In this document: positions 26,947 to 35,931 of the stretch, in pieces
Layout: each line of letters opens with the position of its first letter
Numbering within the stretch: the first letter of the stretch is position 1
From: an uncultured Acidobacteriia bacterium
Lineage (GTDB): Bacteria; Acidobacteriota; Terriglobia; Bryobacterales; Bryobacteraceae
Reading direction: 5' to 3'
DNA length: 42,989 nucleotides
Assembly: GCA_903881085.1 (NCBI GenBank)
Contig: CAIRSA010000314.1
Location: 1-42,989, forward strand
Made by a program: the position numbers and the translations under genes
Notes under the pieces: generated by a model
Told to the model about the DNA's origin: nothing
Database searches by the model: none
The model's input: only the letters and a program-made list of their open reading frames with translations

Positions 26947-27047
26947 TAACGTTAAGGATTCTATCCGCAGTGCTCCGGGCCGATAATGCCTCATGGAACG
27001 CGGAAACGGTCGGCCGGAGCATTGCGGATAGAATCCTTAACGTTATG
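26947..27047. repeat. Long inverted repeat next to the recombinase gene
   Basis: A perfect 24-bp arm pair (26947-26970 and 27024-27047) extends, after one G-T mismatch, through another 8 perfect pairs and a final TCGG/CCGA with one bulge: about 37 bp per arm around a 26-bp centre. It is a candidate recombinase site, transposon end or strong terminator. It ends 20 bp before the tssBC 3'-end duplication begins. Confidence 0.8.
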
Positions 27048-27078
27048 TCAACTCGCGCTCTTCTTATCCATCCCAACC

Positions 27079-28383
27079 TTAAAACCGCCACCGACCCTGC
27101 AGCGCCGGATTCGCCCGATTCACAGACTGAAACATCCCCACCAACAACGAATCCCCATCCTTCCGCGCAATCAGCGGCATCACTCCGTGCTCAATCATGC
27201 TCTCCACCGCACTCTGCGTCAGCAGCACCTCCGCCCCAGGCACCAGTTCGTCCCCACGCACATGCATCGGCATATGATCCAACGTGCGGTAGTCGCCCAG
27301 CCGCATCTTCCATGCCGACTCACTGAAGCTCCGCGCAATCAGCGCACCCGCCGCGAACGCCGCATTGCACCACAGGTAATCCGAATGCCGCGACTCGCTG
27401 CCGATCTCTTCAAACGCGAAGCATTCCGTCGACGCGGTATTGCGCCCATACGGCAACCGTCCCATGAACGAAGGCATCGCCAGACCCAGCCAGCTGGATT
27501 CCGGGAAATCCCGCAGCTCCTCCCACATCGGCTGCTCCAGATTCCAGTCTTCGGTATAGGGAGTATCCGCAATCGACCGGCAACCCAACACATGATCGCT
27601 AGCCTGCGCCAGCAGCGGTGCCTCCGCGCGCGCGGCCATCAACGAAAGCCGTGCCAGCAGCTCAATATCCGGCACCGTCGGCGCGAACACAAAATCGGCC
27701 AACAGCAACGCCCATTTCATCTCCGGCGACAACAGCTTCTGCAGGCCTTGCGGGAACTCTCGCAACTCGTCCAGGCTCACGTCCAACATATACACTTTCA
27801 ACTGCGGACTGGTCTCCACCGTGCGCACCAAAAAGTCCAGCCCGCGCCAAGCCGCCTCTACTCGCTGAAAGTTGGGGTGATGCATCAGCGCATTCAACGC
27901 GTCGGAAGCCATCCCCTGCACGCGCTGCTTCCATTGCTTATCGGCCACACTCTCCTTGGCGACGGTATACGGCGCAATCGTCTTGTCAATGAACGATTGC
28001 AGCGGGTCCGTCCCGGCAACAATCTGATCGAGCAGACTCCCGGAAACGAAATCCTCCGCAGGCATAGCCGCGCGCTTACCTGGCGAGGGCCGTGGCGCTG
28101 GGGACTGCAAGGCGTCGCGCAGGTCATCGAAGATCGGAACTGTTTCGAACAACTGGTCGGGATGAAAGGCCTCCAGACTACCAAACTCAATCTCCAGGTG
28201 GCGCTCATCGACGGGAATCCGCACCCGCGCCCGCAGCTTCTTCATCGCCTCGTCCACGCTGTCGCAATCCACCAGGATGGGCACGCGGCCCTCCGGCGAC
28301 GACTTCTCGCCGCGGCTTGCCCGGCCGCTGAAGTCGCCCAGCACAAGTATCAGGAATGGATCGTCAAGTTCTGGCTTCTGCAT
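27079..28383 (-). CDS. Fused TssB-TssC-like contractile sheath protein
   Basis: A 434-residue protein. The N-terminal part has the TssB (VipA/ImpB) pattern: 'LILVLGDFSGRASRG', then 'ILVDCDSVDEAMKKL' and 'IEFGSLEAFHPDQLF'. The rest matches TssC (VipB/ImpC): 'HPNFQRVEAAWRGLDFLV', 'LLLADFVFAPTVPDIELLAR', 'SSWLGLAMPSFMGRLPYG', 'DYLWCNAAFAAGALIARSF'. TssC alone is usually near 490 residues, so this is a compact fusion. The two form the contractile sheath of type VI secretion. No other T6SS gene is present, so it may belong to a split cluster or be a relic. GGAGG lies 8 nt before the ATG, and TATAAT (28408-28403) is a good -10. Its last 60 codons are duplicated at 24246-24440. Confidence 0.8.
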   Translation of the reverse strand: MQKPELDDPFLILVLGDFSGRASRGEKSSPEGRVPILVDCDSVDEAMKKLRARVRIPVDERHLEIEFGSLEAFHPDQLFETVPIFDDLRDALQSPAPRPSPGKRAAMPAEDFVSGSLLDQIVAGTDPLQSFIDKTIAPYTVAKESVADKQWKQRVQGMASDALNALMHHPNFQRVEAAWRGLDFLVRTVETSPQLKVYMLDVSLDELREFPQGLQKLLSPEMKWALLLADFVFAPTVPDIELLARLSLMAARAEAPLLAQASDHVLGCRSIADTPYTEDWNLEQPMWEELRDFPESSWLGLAMPSFMGRLPYGRNTASTECFAFEEIGSESRHSDYLWCNAAFAAGALIARSFSESAWKMRLGDYRTLDHMPMHVRGDELVPGAEVLLTQSAVESMIEHGVMPLIARKDGDSLLVGMFQSVNRANPALQGRWRF

Positions 28384-28401
28384 CTTTGCGGCCTCCGAGG
28401 G

Positions 28402-28408
28402 TATTATA
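28402..28408. promoter_or_regulatory. Symmetric bidirectional -10 (tssBC / methyltransferase)
   Basis: TATTATA reads TATTAT on the plus strand (28402-28407), 6 nt before the methyltransferase ATG, and TATAAT on the minus strand (28408-28403), 19 nt before the tssBC ATG with GGAGG between. Divergent genes may share one -10 element. Confidence 0.5.
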
Positions 28409-28413
28409 GCCCT

Positions 28414-29886
28414 ATGCCATTGCAGTTCCCAGACCCCACGGAAATCAAGCGCCTGGCCGATGCGCTGCGCGCCGCCTCCTATAACTCACAAACCTTGAAG
28501 GAGTTTATGGACTTGGGCCAAGGCGCCAATGCGCACTTCCGCGATGCGCCATCGCTACTCTATTCCATGCACACGCAGCCAAGGCTGCGCGATGTCTGCG
28601 CGCTCTTCCAGTTTCAGTTGCCATTGAGCGAAGAGGCTGCGGCGGACGCGCTCGCCCCGGCGAATCTCAGTGCGCTTGTCTCTGCCGGACTGCTTGCCAT
28701 CCACAACAGCTCCGTCACCGCTCGATTCCGCATCGTCCCCTGCCTCGATACTCTCGTCGTCTGCGATCTGAAGCCCATAGGACAGGCCCTAAGCGACGAT
28801 TTCGTGATGGGCGCTAGCGCATCATCTTCCGTCGTACTCAATTCCACCATCCGCAAACACAGCGGCCGTACACTCGATCTATGCTCTGGCAGCGGCATCC
28901 AAGCCATGGTGGCCGCCACCCACAGTGACGCCATTGTGGCCGTGGAGCAGAACTGGCGCGCCATTCAACTGGGCGAGTTCTCTGCCCTCCTCAACGGCCG
29001 GACCAATGTAGAATTCCGGGAAAGTGACTTCTACTCGGCAGTGGAAGGCGAGCACTTCGATCTGATCGTTGCCAACCCTCCCTTCGTAATCTCGCCTGGG
29101 CGCGAATTCCAGTTCCGTGATGGTGGATTGGGAGCAGACCGGGTCACCGCGCACGTGGTCCGCAATGCGCCGCGCTTCCTCGCTGAAGGAGGCATGTTCC
29201 TCACGCTATGCGACGTTGCGAACTTTACGGGCACCTCCTTCGAACAGCACGTGAGCGAGTGGGCCGCAGGGTCGGGCTGCGATATGGCGGTGGTCCGCGG
29301 CGTTAGCGCACCAATGCGCGAATATCCCATCGGCTGGCTCTACGACGAGTCTCAACACGACCCCGCTGCCTACCTTGCAAAGTTTAGAACTTGGGTCGAA
29401 TACTACCAGCGCGAAGGCATTGAGTCCATGACCGCGTGCGTGATCGTTCTGCGCCGCAGGACGTCGCCTTCGAACTGGTTTCACGCAACGCCGGAAGTGG
29501 TGGACCTGATCCGCCTGACCGGCGATGAAGTAGCCCGCATCTTCGCCGCTGTGGACTTTCTTCACGCCAATCCCAGCAATGCCGATCTGCTTTCGCAGTG
29601 CCTGATACTGAACGAAAAGGTCCGCTTCGATCAACGACTGGTGCGCGACGGCGAGGCGTGGGGCCTGCGCGAATGCGCCCTCGCCCTGTCCGATGAACAC
29701 GCCAAACCCGTGCCGACCGATCCTTACATGGGCAGCATCTGTTCCCGCTTGAACGGCCTCACTCCGCTCGGCGAGATCATCAACCAGATGGCCGCTGCGC
29801 TGCGCACTTCAGCCGATGGACTGGCCGCGCAGATCGTGCCGGTGATTCGCGGCCTGATCGAGCGCGGCTATGTGGATTGGAAGTAG
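28414..29886 (+). CDS. Class I SAM methyltransferase (small-domain, NPPF motif)
   Basis: A 490-residue protein. An N-terminal winged-helix-like region (about 1-120) precedes the Rossmann methyltransferase core: SAM motif I 'LDLCSGSGIQAMVAA', motif II acidic 'IVAVEQNWRAI', and motif IV 'FDLIVANPPFVIS', the N-P-P-F signature of enzymes that methylate a planar nitrogen or rRNA guanine/adenine (RlmG/PrmC-like). A C-terminal extension of about 150 residues is of unclear role. The start is ATG 28414; the same frame stays open far upstream (to 26986) only as antisense to tssBC. There is no Shine-Dalgarno, but TATTAT is 6 nt upstream, suggesting a leaderless mRNA. The substrate (rRNA, DNA or protein) is not resolvable. 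Confidence 0.88.
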   Translation: MPLQFPDPTEIKRLADALRAASYNSQTLKEFMDLGQGANAHFRDAPSLLYSMHTQPRLRDVCALFQFQLPLSEEAAADALAPANLSALVSAGLLAIHNSSVTARFRIVPCLDTLVVCDLKPIGQALSDDFVMGASASSSVVLNSTIRKHSGRTLDLCSGSGIQAMVAATHSDAIVAVEQNWRAIQLGEFSALLNGRTNVEFRESDFYSAVEGEHFDLIVANPPFVISPGREFQFRDGGLGADRVTAHVVRNAPRFLAEGGMFLTLCDVANFTGTSFEQHVSEWAAGSGCDMAVVRGVSAPMREYPIGWLYDESQHDPAAYLAKFRTWVEYYQREGIESMTACVIVLRRRTSPSNWFHATPEVVDLIRLTGDEVARIFAAVDFLHANPSNADLLSQCLILNEKVRFDQRLVRDGEAWGLRECALALSDEHAKPVPTDPYMGSICSRLNGLTPLGEIINQMAAALRTSADGLAAQIVPVIRGLIERGYVDWK

Positions 29887-29890
29887 CGCC

Positions 29891-30685
29891 ATGCATCTTC
29901 GTATACTTCTATGTATGCGCTCACTAGTCACACTGGCCATCCTGGCTTTCCAATTGCCGGCATTCGCGGCGGATGCTCCCGCTGCTGACAAACTCATTGC
30001 ACAAGCCCTGCAGGCGCATCAAGCGCAGGAAAAACTGGGCCTGAAGTACACCTACAAGGAAGAGGAAGACAGCTACGCGTTTGGCAAGAAGGGCGACCGG
30101 CTGGAGCCTGGCCGCAAGACCTACGACGTCATTCTGCTTGAGGGCGAGAACTTCCGCAAGCTCGTCGCCATCAACGGCCGCCCGCTAACTGACAAGGAAC
30201 AGAAGCAGGTGGATAAAGAGATGGCGACCGCCCGCGAGGAACGCAAGAAGAGCAGTTTCTTCAAATTCACGCGTACTGTCAACCTGGGCGGGCTCGACGA
30301 ACTACAGCGACTCTACGACAACACTGTGTCTGGCGAAGAGGTTGTCAATGGCCATAAGACCTGGCTCGTCCAGTCAAAGCCCAAAGCCGGCATGAAGCCC
30401 GCCACGAAAGAGGATGAAGAGGCCATGTGCTCGCTGCGCGCAACCTGGTTCGATCAGGAAGAGGGCGTGGTGCTCAAGGAACGCTTCACCGTCATGAAGG
30501 CCACCAACAGTTTCCAACCGGGCACGCAGCTTGATCGAGAATTCGTCAAGGTGGGCGACGCGTGGCTGCTCGACAACTACACCTGGAAGGGCCAGTCGAA
30601 GCTGTTGCCCGTCAACGCATTGCGCTCGCGCTTTGAAAGCCGCAGTCTCTTCTCCGGTTACAAACGGGCCGAGTCCGGCAAATAA
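29891..30685 (+). CDS. Exported protein of unknown function, LolA-like fold possible
   Basis: A 264-residue protein with a signal peptide ('MRSLVTLAILAFQLPAFA' from the second Met, 29915). The mature part is Lys/Glu-rich: 'KYTYKEEEDSYAFGKKGDR', 'TYDVILLEGENFRKLVAING', 'YDNTVSGEEVVNGHKTWLVQ', 'SLRATWFDQEEGVVLKERF'. Alternating beta strands with 'v.G...w.v...P' recall outer-membrane lipoprotein-sorting (LolA/LolB-like) proteins, but I cannot assign it. ATG 29915 may be the true start: TATACT (29902-29907) is 7 nt before it. Its stop codon is 4 bp from the convergent maeB stop. Confidence 0.75.
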   Translation: MHLRILLCMRSLVTLAILAFQLPAFAADAPAADKLIAQALQAHQAQEKLGLKYTYKEEEDSYAFGKKGDRLEPGRKTYDVILLEGENFRKLVAINGRPLTDKEQKQVDKEMATAREERKKSSFFKFTRTVNLGGLDELQRLYDNTVSGEEVVNGHKTWLVQSKPKAGMKPATKEDEEAMCSLRATWFDQEEGVVLKERFTVMKATNSFQPGTQLDREFVKVGDAWLLDNYTWKGQSKLLPVNALRSRFESRSLFSGYKRAESGK

Positions 30686-30689
30686 TGGG

Positions 30690-32963
30690 CTATACCGGTT
30701 GGAGAACGCCCTCCAGCTCATAAGCCCCCACCGCGCCGATGGCGGCCATGTTCACAATGTCGGTCACTTCTGCACCGCGCTGCAACACGTGCACGGGCTT
30801 TGAAAGGCCCATCAATATCGGTCCAATCGCCGTTGCCCCGCCGATGCGGGCAAGCAGCTTGTAGCAGATATTGCACGCTTCCAGATTGGGGAACACCAGC
30901 ACATTCGCCGCGCCCTTCAACGTGCTGAACGGATAGGTCTGCTCCAGAATCTCAGGCGTGACGGCAGTATCGGCCTGCATCTCGCCATCGACAATCAACT
31001 CTGGTGCGCGCTTGCGGATCAATTCCACCGCACGCCGCACTTTGTCGGACAGCGGGTGGCGCGTGCTGCCGAAATTGGAAAACGAAAGCATGGCCACACG
31101 CGGCTCTACGCCGAAGCGCGATGCTGCTAGCGCGGCGGAAATGGCGATGTCGGCCAGATCTTCGGCATCGGGTTCGATGTTGACGGTAGCATCAGCCAGG
31201 AAGTAGGAGTGACCCTCCGGGGTGATCATTGCGTAGACTCCAGCGACACGGCGCTGGCCCGGGCGCAGAGGAATAATCTGCAGCGCCGGCCGGATCATCT
31301 CCGGATAGTGCTGCGTCAACCCGCCGATTAGGGCATCGGCATCGCCCTGCTTCACCATCATGCAACCGTAGTAGTTGCGGTTCAGGATCTGCTCGGCTGC
31401 TTCGTGCAGTGTAAGTCCCTTGCGTTGGCGAGAAAGATAGAGCGCCTGTTCGTACTCTTTCAACTTTGGCGAATTGGACGGATCGATGATGACGGCCTTA
31501 TCCAGGCGCAGGTGGAGCGCTTCGGCGAGGTCCCGAATATCCTTTTCGTTACCCAGTAGAATAGGTTCGGCGATCTCTTCTTCGATCAGAATGTGGCTGG
31601 CGCGCAGTATCTTTTCTTCGCTGCCTTCGGGGAACACGATGCGCTTGGAGTGGCGCTGCGCCTTGTGGATCACGATGCGCATGAACTCATGCGCCTTGCC
31701 CAGGCGGCGTTCCAACTGCTCGCGGTATTCATCAATATTGATGGGCATCTGAGCCACGCCGGTATCCATCGCGGCCTTGGCCACGGCGGCGGCTTCGCAG
31801 ATGAGCACACGCGGATCGAACGGCTTGGGGATGATGTAGTCCGGTCCGAATTCCAGCTTGTCGACACCATAGGCGCGGCGCACGGAATCGGGCACGTCTT
31901 CCTTGGCCAGCGCAGCCAGGGCGCGCGTGGCGGCGAGTTTCATTTCGTCGTTGATGGTGGTGGCGCGCACATCGAGCGCACCGCGGAAGATGAACGGGAA
32001 GCCCAACACGTTGTTCACCTGGTTGGGATAGTCGCTGCGGCCGGTGGCGACGATGGCGTCGGGGCGCGCTTCCTTGGCGACTTCGAAGGATACTTCGGGA
32101 TCGGGGTTGGCAAGGGCGAAAATGATGGGCCCGGGAGCCATGGTAAGCAGCATCTCGCGCGTGACGCAGTTGGCGGCGGAGAGGCCAAAGAACACGTCGG
32201 CGCCAACAAAGGCTTCGGTTAACGTGCGGCGATCGGTCTTGGCGGCGAAGCGCGCCTTGTATTCGTTCATGCCCTTGACGCGGCCTTCGTAGATGACGCC
32301 TTCGCGGTCGCACATGAGGATGTTTTCACGGCGTATGCCGAGCCGGACATAGTGTTCGGCGCAGGAGATACCGCTGGCGCCGGCGCCGTTGAAGACGACT
32401 TTGATTTCGCCGATCTTCTTGCCCTGAATCTCCAGGGCGTTCAACAGAGCCGCGCCGGAGATGATGGCCGTGCCGTGCTGATCGTCATGGAAGACCGGGA
32501 TCTTCATGGTGCGCTTCAGCTCTTCTTCAATGACAAAGCATTCCGGCGCCTTGATGTCTTCGAGGTTGATGCCGCCGAAGGTGGGCTCCATCAACTGGCA
32601 GGCGCGGATGATCTCTTTGGGATCTTCGGTGGCCAGTTCGATATCGAACACGTCGATTCCGGCGAAGCGTTTGAACAGCACGCCCTTGCCTTCCATTACG
32701 GGCTTGCCGGCCGCGGCGCCGATGTTGCCCAGACCGAGTACGGCAGTTCCGTTTGACACGACTGCGACCAGATTGCCCTTTGAGGTGTACTTATAGACCA
32801 GCGATGGATCGCGTTCAATCTCCAAACACGGCGCGGCAACGCCGGGCGTGTAGGCCAAGCTCAAATCGCGCTGCGTAGCGCAGGGCTTGGTGGCTTGGAC
32901 GGAGATCTTTCCGGCAGGCAACTGGGCGTGATAGGCCAGCGATTCGCGGTCAAAGTTACTCAT
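30690..32963 (-). CDS. maeB: NADP-dependent malic enzyme with phosphotransacetylase-like domain
   Basis: A 757-residue MaeB-type enzyme that oxidatively decarboxylates malate to pyruvate, making NADPH. The N-terminal malic half (about 1-420) has '[18 protein letters not shown]', '[21 protein letters not shown]', '[15 protein letters not shown]', '[13 protein letters not shown]' (metal-binding Asp pair) and '[17 protein letters not shown]' (NADP Rossmann). The C-terminal half (about 430-757) is a phosphate-acetyltransferase-like domain ('[15 protein letters not shown]', '[18 protein letters not shown]', '[17 protein letters not shown]'), in this family regulatory (acetyl-CoA) rather than catalytic. 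Its ATG overlaps the ytfE stop by 4 bp (32960-32963), so the two are co-translated. Confidence 0.96.
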   Translation of the reverse strand: MSNFDRESLAYHAQLPAGKISVQATKPCATQRDLSLAYTPGVAAPCLEIERDPSLVYKYTSKGNLVAVVSNGTAVLGLGNIGAAAGKPVMEGKGVLFKRFAGIDVFDIELATEDPKEIIRACQLMEPTFGGINLEDIKAPECFVIEEELKRTMKIPVFHDDQHGTAIISGAALLNALEIQGKKIGEIKVVFNGAGASGISCAEHYVRLGIRRENILMCDREGVIYEGRVKGMNEYKARFAAKTDRRTLTEAFVGADVFFGLSAANCVTREMLLTMAPGPIIFALANPDPEVSFEVAKEARPDAIVATGRSDYPNQVNNVLGFPFIFRGALDVRATTINDEMKLAATRALAALAKEDVPDSVRRAYGVDKLEFGPDYIIPKPFDPRVLICEAAAVAKAAMDTGVAQMPINIDEYREQLERRLGKAHEFMRIVIHKAQRHSKRIVFPEGSEEKILRASHILIEEEIAEPILLGNEKDIRDLAEALHLRLDKAVIIDPSNSPKLKEYEQALYLSRQRKGLTLHEAAEQILNRNYYGCMMVKQGDADALIGGLTQHYPEMIRPALQIIPLRPGQRRVAGVYAMITPEGHSYFLADATVNIEPDAEDLADIAISAALAASRFGVEPRVAMLSFSNFGSTRHPLSDKVRRAVELIRKRAPELIVDGEMQADTAVTPEILEQTYPFSTLKGAANVLVFPNLEACNICYKLLARIGGATAIGPILMGLSKPVHVLQRGAEVTDIVNMAAIGAVGAYELEGVLQPV

Positions 32964-33688
32964 GTCCTATTTTCCTCTAATGCCGCCGCACGCGGAAACA
33001 GGATGTTGTTTTCCAGGTGGAAGTGGCGGCGCATGTTGATTTCGAATTCGCGCAGGTCGTGATACAGGCTGCGGTCCTGTCCGCGCGCGTCGGAGGGCGG
33101 CGTAAAGGAGTTGGTCATGCGGCGGATTTCGTTCAGAAGTTTGTGGATGGATTCGTGCTCGCCTTCCATGGAATGGACGGTTTGCGAGGCGAAACCGAAC
33201 GAACGCTTCGGGCCGGTGTAGCTCTTCGCGGTGGACTGTTCCAGGGCGATGATAGCTGGAAACAGGACCATCTCTTCGCGTTTGTTGTGGTGCTCAATCT
33301 CGTCGCGGAACCGGCTGAAGACTTTACGCAGCTGCTGATAATGCTCATTGTTGTCGTTGGCGTGAATGCCGACGGAGCGCATGATTTCGTGTTCCAGGAG
33401 CGGCAATTGAACATCGAGAAACGCGTGGTGGGCGTTGAGGATGTGGGCGATCAGGTCGCGCATGGGGGCGCGCCGCCAGTCATGCAGATCAGTGGGGATT
33501 TCGGTGCGGGCGGCGAGTTGGATTTCGTCGAGGATGCGATCGATACTTACCCCGGCTTTGCGGCAGGCAACGTCGAGTGGGTCTTTTCCCTCAGAGCAGT
33601 AATCGATCTGATAATCGTCAAATACCCTTGCTGCTGCTGGTGTTTCCGCGACGATTTGGCCAATATTGAGACTCATTGTGTTGCGCAT
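32960..33688 (-). CDS. ytfE: Iron-sulfur cluster repair di-iron protein (YtfE/RIC/ScdA)
   Basis: A 242-residue protein. The N-terminal ScdA_N/DUF542 domain ('[20 protein letters not shown]', '[15 protein letters not shown]', with its Cys near 32) is followed by a hemerythrin-like four-helix bundle supplying His/Glu ligands ('[18 protein letters not shown]', '[18 protein letters not shown]', '[17 protein letters not shown]', '[16 protein letters not shown]'). RIC proteins restore Fe-S clusters after nitric oxide or peroxide damage. The ATG 33688 has GGAG 8 nt upstream; the longer open frame (to 34405) is antisense-type noise over the NapH-like gene. It sits 50 bp after the NapH-like gene and overlaps maeB, so a three-gene operon is likely. 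Confidence 0.92.
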   Translation of the reverse strand: MRNTMSLNIGQIVAETPAAARVFDDYQIDYCSEGKDPLDVACRKAGVSIDRILDEIQLAARTEIPTDLHDWRRAPMRDLIAHILNAHHAFLDVQLPLLEHEIMRSVGIHANDNNEHYQQLRKVFSRFRDEIEHHNKREEMVLFPAIIALEQSTAKSYTGPKRSFGFASQTVHSMEGEHESIHKLLNEIRRMTNSFTPPSDARGQDRSLYHDLREFEINMRRHFHLENNILFPRAAALEENRT

Positions 33689-33738
33689 AATCGGATCTCC
33701 GGGGGAAGTGTAAGCAATCGGCGTGCCATGTCCCGCCC

Positions 33739-34746
33739 TCATGGGTGCTCCAGGTCGGCGGCTTGGGGGACATAGCGCATGTAGACTGCTTCCGGCAGGT
33801 TGGTGTGCCAGTATCCGCTCCATTGCGCGCAGGCGCAAGTGCCGATGAAGATTGCGGCCACCGCGGAGGCCATGGCCCAGGCCGGAACGGGGCGGCGGGC
33901 GACGGACAGTTCGAGTGCATCGGCCACCGGGCATTCCGCAATGCAGATGAGGCAGGCCGTGCATTCGGCTGACTTGATGGTGATCAACTTGTCGACCGGC
34001 AACAGCGAAGGGCATTCGCGGGCGCATTTGCCACAATCGATGCAGCTGGAAGGCTGGCGTTTGATGCGCATCGGACTGAGCATGGAAAATAGCCCGAGGA
34101 ACGCCCCATAAGGGCAGAGATAGCGGCACCAGAAGTTCTGGACGAAGATGGACGCGATGGCAAAAAGGCCTAGCGAAATGGCCGCTGTGGTGCTCATAAA
34201 GCGGAACAAGTTCAGCAATTTCACGTCTGCCACGATGCCGTAGGGGCCTTGCAGAAAAGCCTGGATCGCTTCCGCGGGCATGGTGGCTACGGCATATAGA
34301 AAGAAGGATGCGAGCAAGTATTTCAGTGGGCGCAGCGTCAGGTCGAGCCAGCGTGGCAGCACCCAATTGCGGCGGAAGATCTCGCGGCCGGCGCGCCACA
34401 GCCATTCCGACAAGGTGCCGATGGGGCAGAGCCAGGAGCAGAACGACTTGCGCAGCAGCCAGCTGATGGCGATGAAGGCTACGAGCAGAAACATGCCGGC
34501 GGGATGGACGCGCGGTAGCGCGCCTGTTTCGAGGAAGGCCTTCAGATTCATGAGCGAGGCGATGGGGAGCCAGCCTTCGATGCCGGGCGGGCGGTCCAGG
34601 CGCAGGCTGCGGCCACCGGTTTCGTAATAGCGGACAAAAAGGTAGAACTGGACGCCGATCCAGATATTCAACAGTAGGAAGGCCAGTTGCACGGCGCGGC
34701 GGATGGCCTGCGAGTTGTCGTTACGGCGTTTAGTGAAGCTCTTCAT
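33739..34746 (-). CDS. NapH/NosR/CcoG-like 4Fe-4S polytopic membrane protein
   Basis: A 335-residue inner-membrane electron-transfer protein. About five membrane segments carry two C-x3-C-P motifs ('FCSWLCPIGTLSEW' and 'WCRYLCPYGAFLGL'), followed by two cytoplasmic 4Fe-4S ferredoxin motifs ('CIDCGKCARECPS' and 'CTACLICIAECPV') and a last segment near residues 290-310. This is the NapH/NosR_C type that passes quinol electrons to periplasmic reductases. With ytfE directly downstream, a nitrogen-oxide or nitrosative-stress context is plausible, but no reductase is in the window. The ATG 34746 ('MKSFTKRRND') is preferred to 34791, which would overlap the divergent CoA transferase. Confidence 0.87.
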   Translation of the reverse strand: MKSFTKRRNDNSQAIRRAVQLAFLLLNIWIGVQFYLFVRYYETGGRSLRLDRPPGIEGWLPIASLMNLKAFLETGALPRVHPAGMFLLVAFIAISWLLRKSFCSWLCPIGTLSEWLWRAGREIFRRNWVLPRWLDLTLRPLKYLLASFFLYAVATMPAEAIQAFLQGPYGIVADVKLLNLFRFMSTTAAISLGLFAIASIFVQNFWCRYLCPYGAFLGLFSMLSPMRIKRQPSSCIDCGKCARECPSLLPVDKLITIKSAECTACLICIAECPVADALELSVARRPVPAWAMASAVAAIFIGTCACAQWSGYWHTNLPEAVYMRYVPQAADLEHP

Positions 34747-34781
34747 CTGCGTGATATGCCCCAGTGGTAGGATCCTAAGTA

Positions 34782-35897
34782 ATGCATCCACTCGATGGCG
34801 TTCTCATTCTGGACCTTACTCGTGCAGTTTCCGGGCCGTTTTGCACCATGGCGCTGGCCGATCTCGGGGCGCGAGTGATCAAGGTCGAAGAGCCAGAGCA
34901 TGGCGATGAGACGCGGGCGTGGGGTCCGCCGTTCGAAGCGGACGACGCGACCTACTTCCTGGGGATCAACCGCAACAAGGAGTCCGTCGCGCTGGATTTG
35001 AAGTCGCAGCGTGGGCGGGCAGCGGTGCTGGCGATCGCGGCGAAGGCCGATGTGGTGATGGAGAACTTCCGGCCCGGTGTCACCGATCGGCTGGGGTTGG
35101 GCTTCGAGGCGTTGAAGGCAGTGAATCCGCGGTTGATCTACGCTTCGGTGTCGGGCTTCGGGAGCGAGGGTGCGAATCGGGACCGGCCGGGGTACGATCT
35201 GATTCTGCAGGCGATCAGCGGGCTGATGAAGGTGAGCGCGGTGCCTGGGGGCCCACCGGTGAAGTGTGCGTTCCCAGTGGCTGACATCATGGCCGCGTCG
35301 TTCGCATCGCAGGCGATACTGGCTGCACTGTACCGCAGGACGCAGACCGGCGAGGGAGCTCGGATTGAGATCTCGCTGGTGGAGAGCCTGTTGGCTGCGA
35401 TGTCGGCCATCACTGCCAGCTTTCTGATCGCGGGCAAAGAGCCGGCGCCAATGGGCATCGGGCAGGCGAACATCACGCCGTACCAGATGTTCCAGTGCGC
35501 GGACGGCGAGATTGTGATTGCGGTGACCAACGAGCGGATCTGGCAGCGGTTTTGCGAGGCGCTGGGGCAGCCGGGGTGGCTGGCCGATTCGCGGTACCAG
35601 GGCAATGCCGAGCGGACGCGGAATCGGGCGGCATTGGTGGCCGAGATTCATTCGGTGCTGGCGGGCGCTTCGGCGGCGGAATGGATCGCGCGGCTGGAGG
35701 CCGCTGCGGTGCCATGCGGGGCGGTGCAGACAGTTCCGCAGATGCTGGGGCAGCGACCGGATGTGGTCATCAGTGCCGGGGATTTGCGCCTGGTGGGCAG
35801 CCCGATGCACTTTGCGGGAGTGGAGACGGAGTACCGGCGTCCACCGCGGCTGGGGGAGCAGACGGAGGCCGTGCTGCGCGAGTTCGGGGTGGGGTAG
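34782..35897 (+). CDS. Family III CoA transferase (CaiB/BaiF)
   Basis: A 371-residue enzyme that moves CoA between acyl-CoA and a free acid. The N-terminal 'GVLILDLTRAVSGPFCTMAL' and 'ADLGARVIKVEEPEHGDETR' are the family signature, 'MENFRPGVTDRLGLG' follows, and the catalytic Asp168 is in 'CAFPVADIMAA'. The C-terminal part has 'ERIWQRFCEALGQPGW' and 'PCGAVQTVPQML'. The length is slightly below the usual 390-430. It diverges from the NapH-like gene with a 35-bp gap containing TAGGAT 7 nt upstream of the ATG region. The physiological acid is unknown. Confidence 0.93.
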   Translation: MHPLDGVLILDLTRAVSGPFCTMALADLGARVIKVEEPEHGDETRAWGPPFEADDATYFLGINRNKESVALDLKSQRGRAAVLAIAAKADVVMENFRPGVTDRLGLGFEALKAVNPRLIYASVSGFGSEGANRDRPGYDLILQAISGLMKVSAVPGGPPVKCAFPVADIMAASFASQAILAALYRRTQTGEGARIEISLVESLLAAMSAITASFLIAGKEPAPMGIGQANITPYQMFQCADGEIVIAVTNERIWQRFCEALGQPGWLADSRYQGNAERTRNRAALVAEIHSVLAGASAAEWIARLEAAAVPCGAVQTVPQMLGQRPDVVISAGDLRLVGSPMHFAGVETEYRRPPRLGEQTEAVLREFGVG

Positions 35898-35931
35898 CGG
35901 GCGGTTTTTGAGGCCGGAAACCTGAAAATGT

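Noticed and set aside
27079..28383. A full type VI secretion locus
   Set aside because: No Hcp, VgrG, ClpV, TssK/M/L or baseplate gene is seen on either side.
26986..28413. Upstream extension of the methyltransferase frame over tssBC
   Set aside because: It is antisense to a clear sheath-protein gene, highly Arg/His-rich, and the methyltransferase has its own ATG and promoter at 28414.
33689..34405. Upstream extension of the ytfE frame
   Set aside because: It overlaps the Fe-S membrane protein in another frame of the same strand and encodes no recognisable fold; GGAG precedes ATG 33688.
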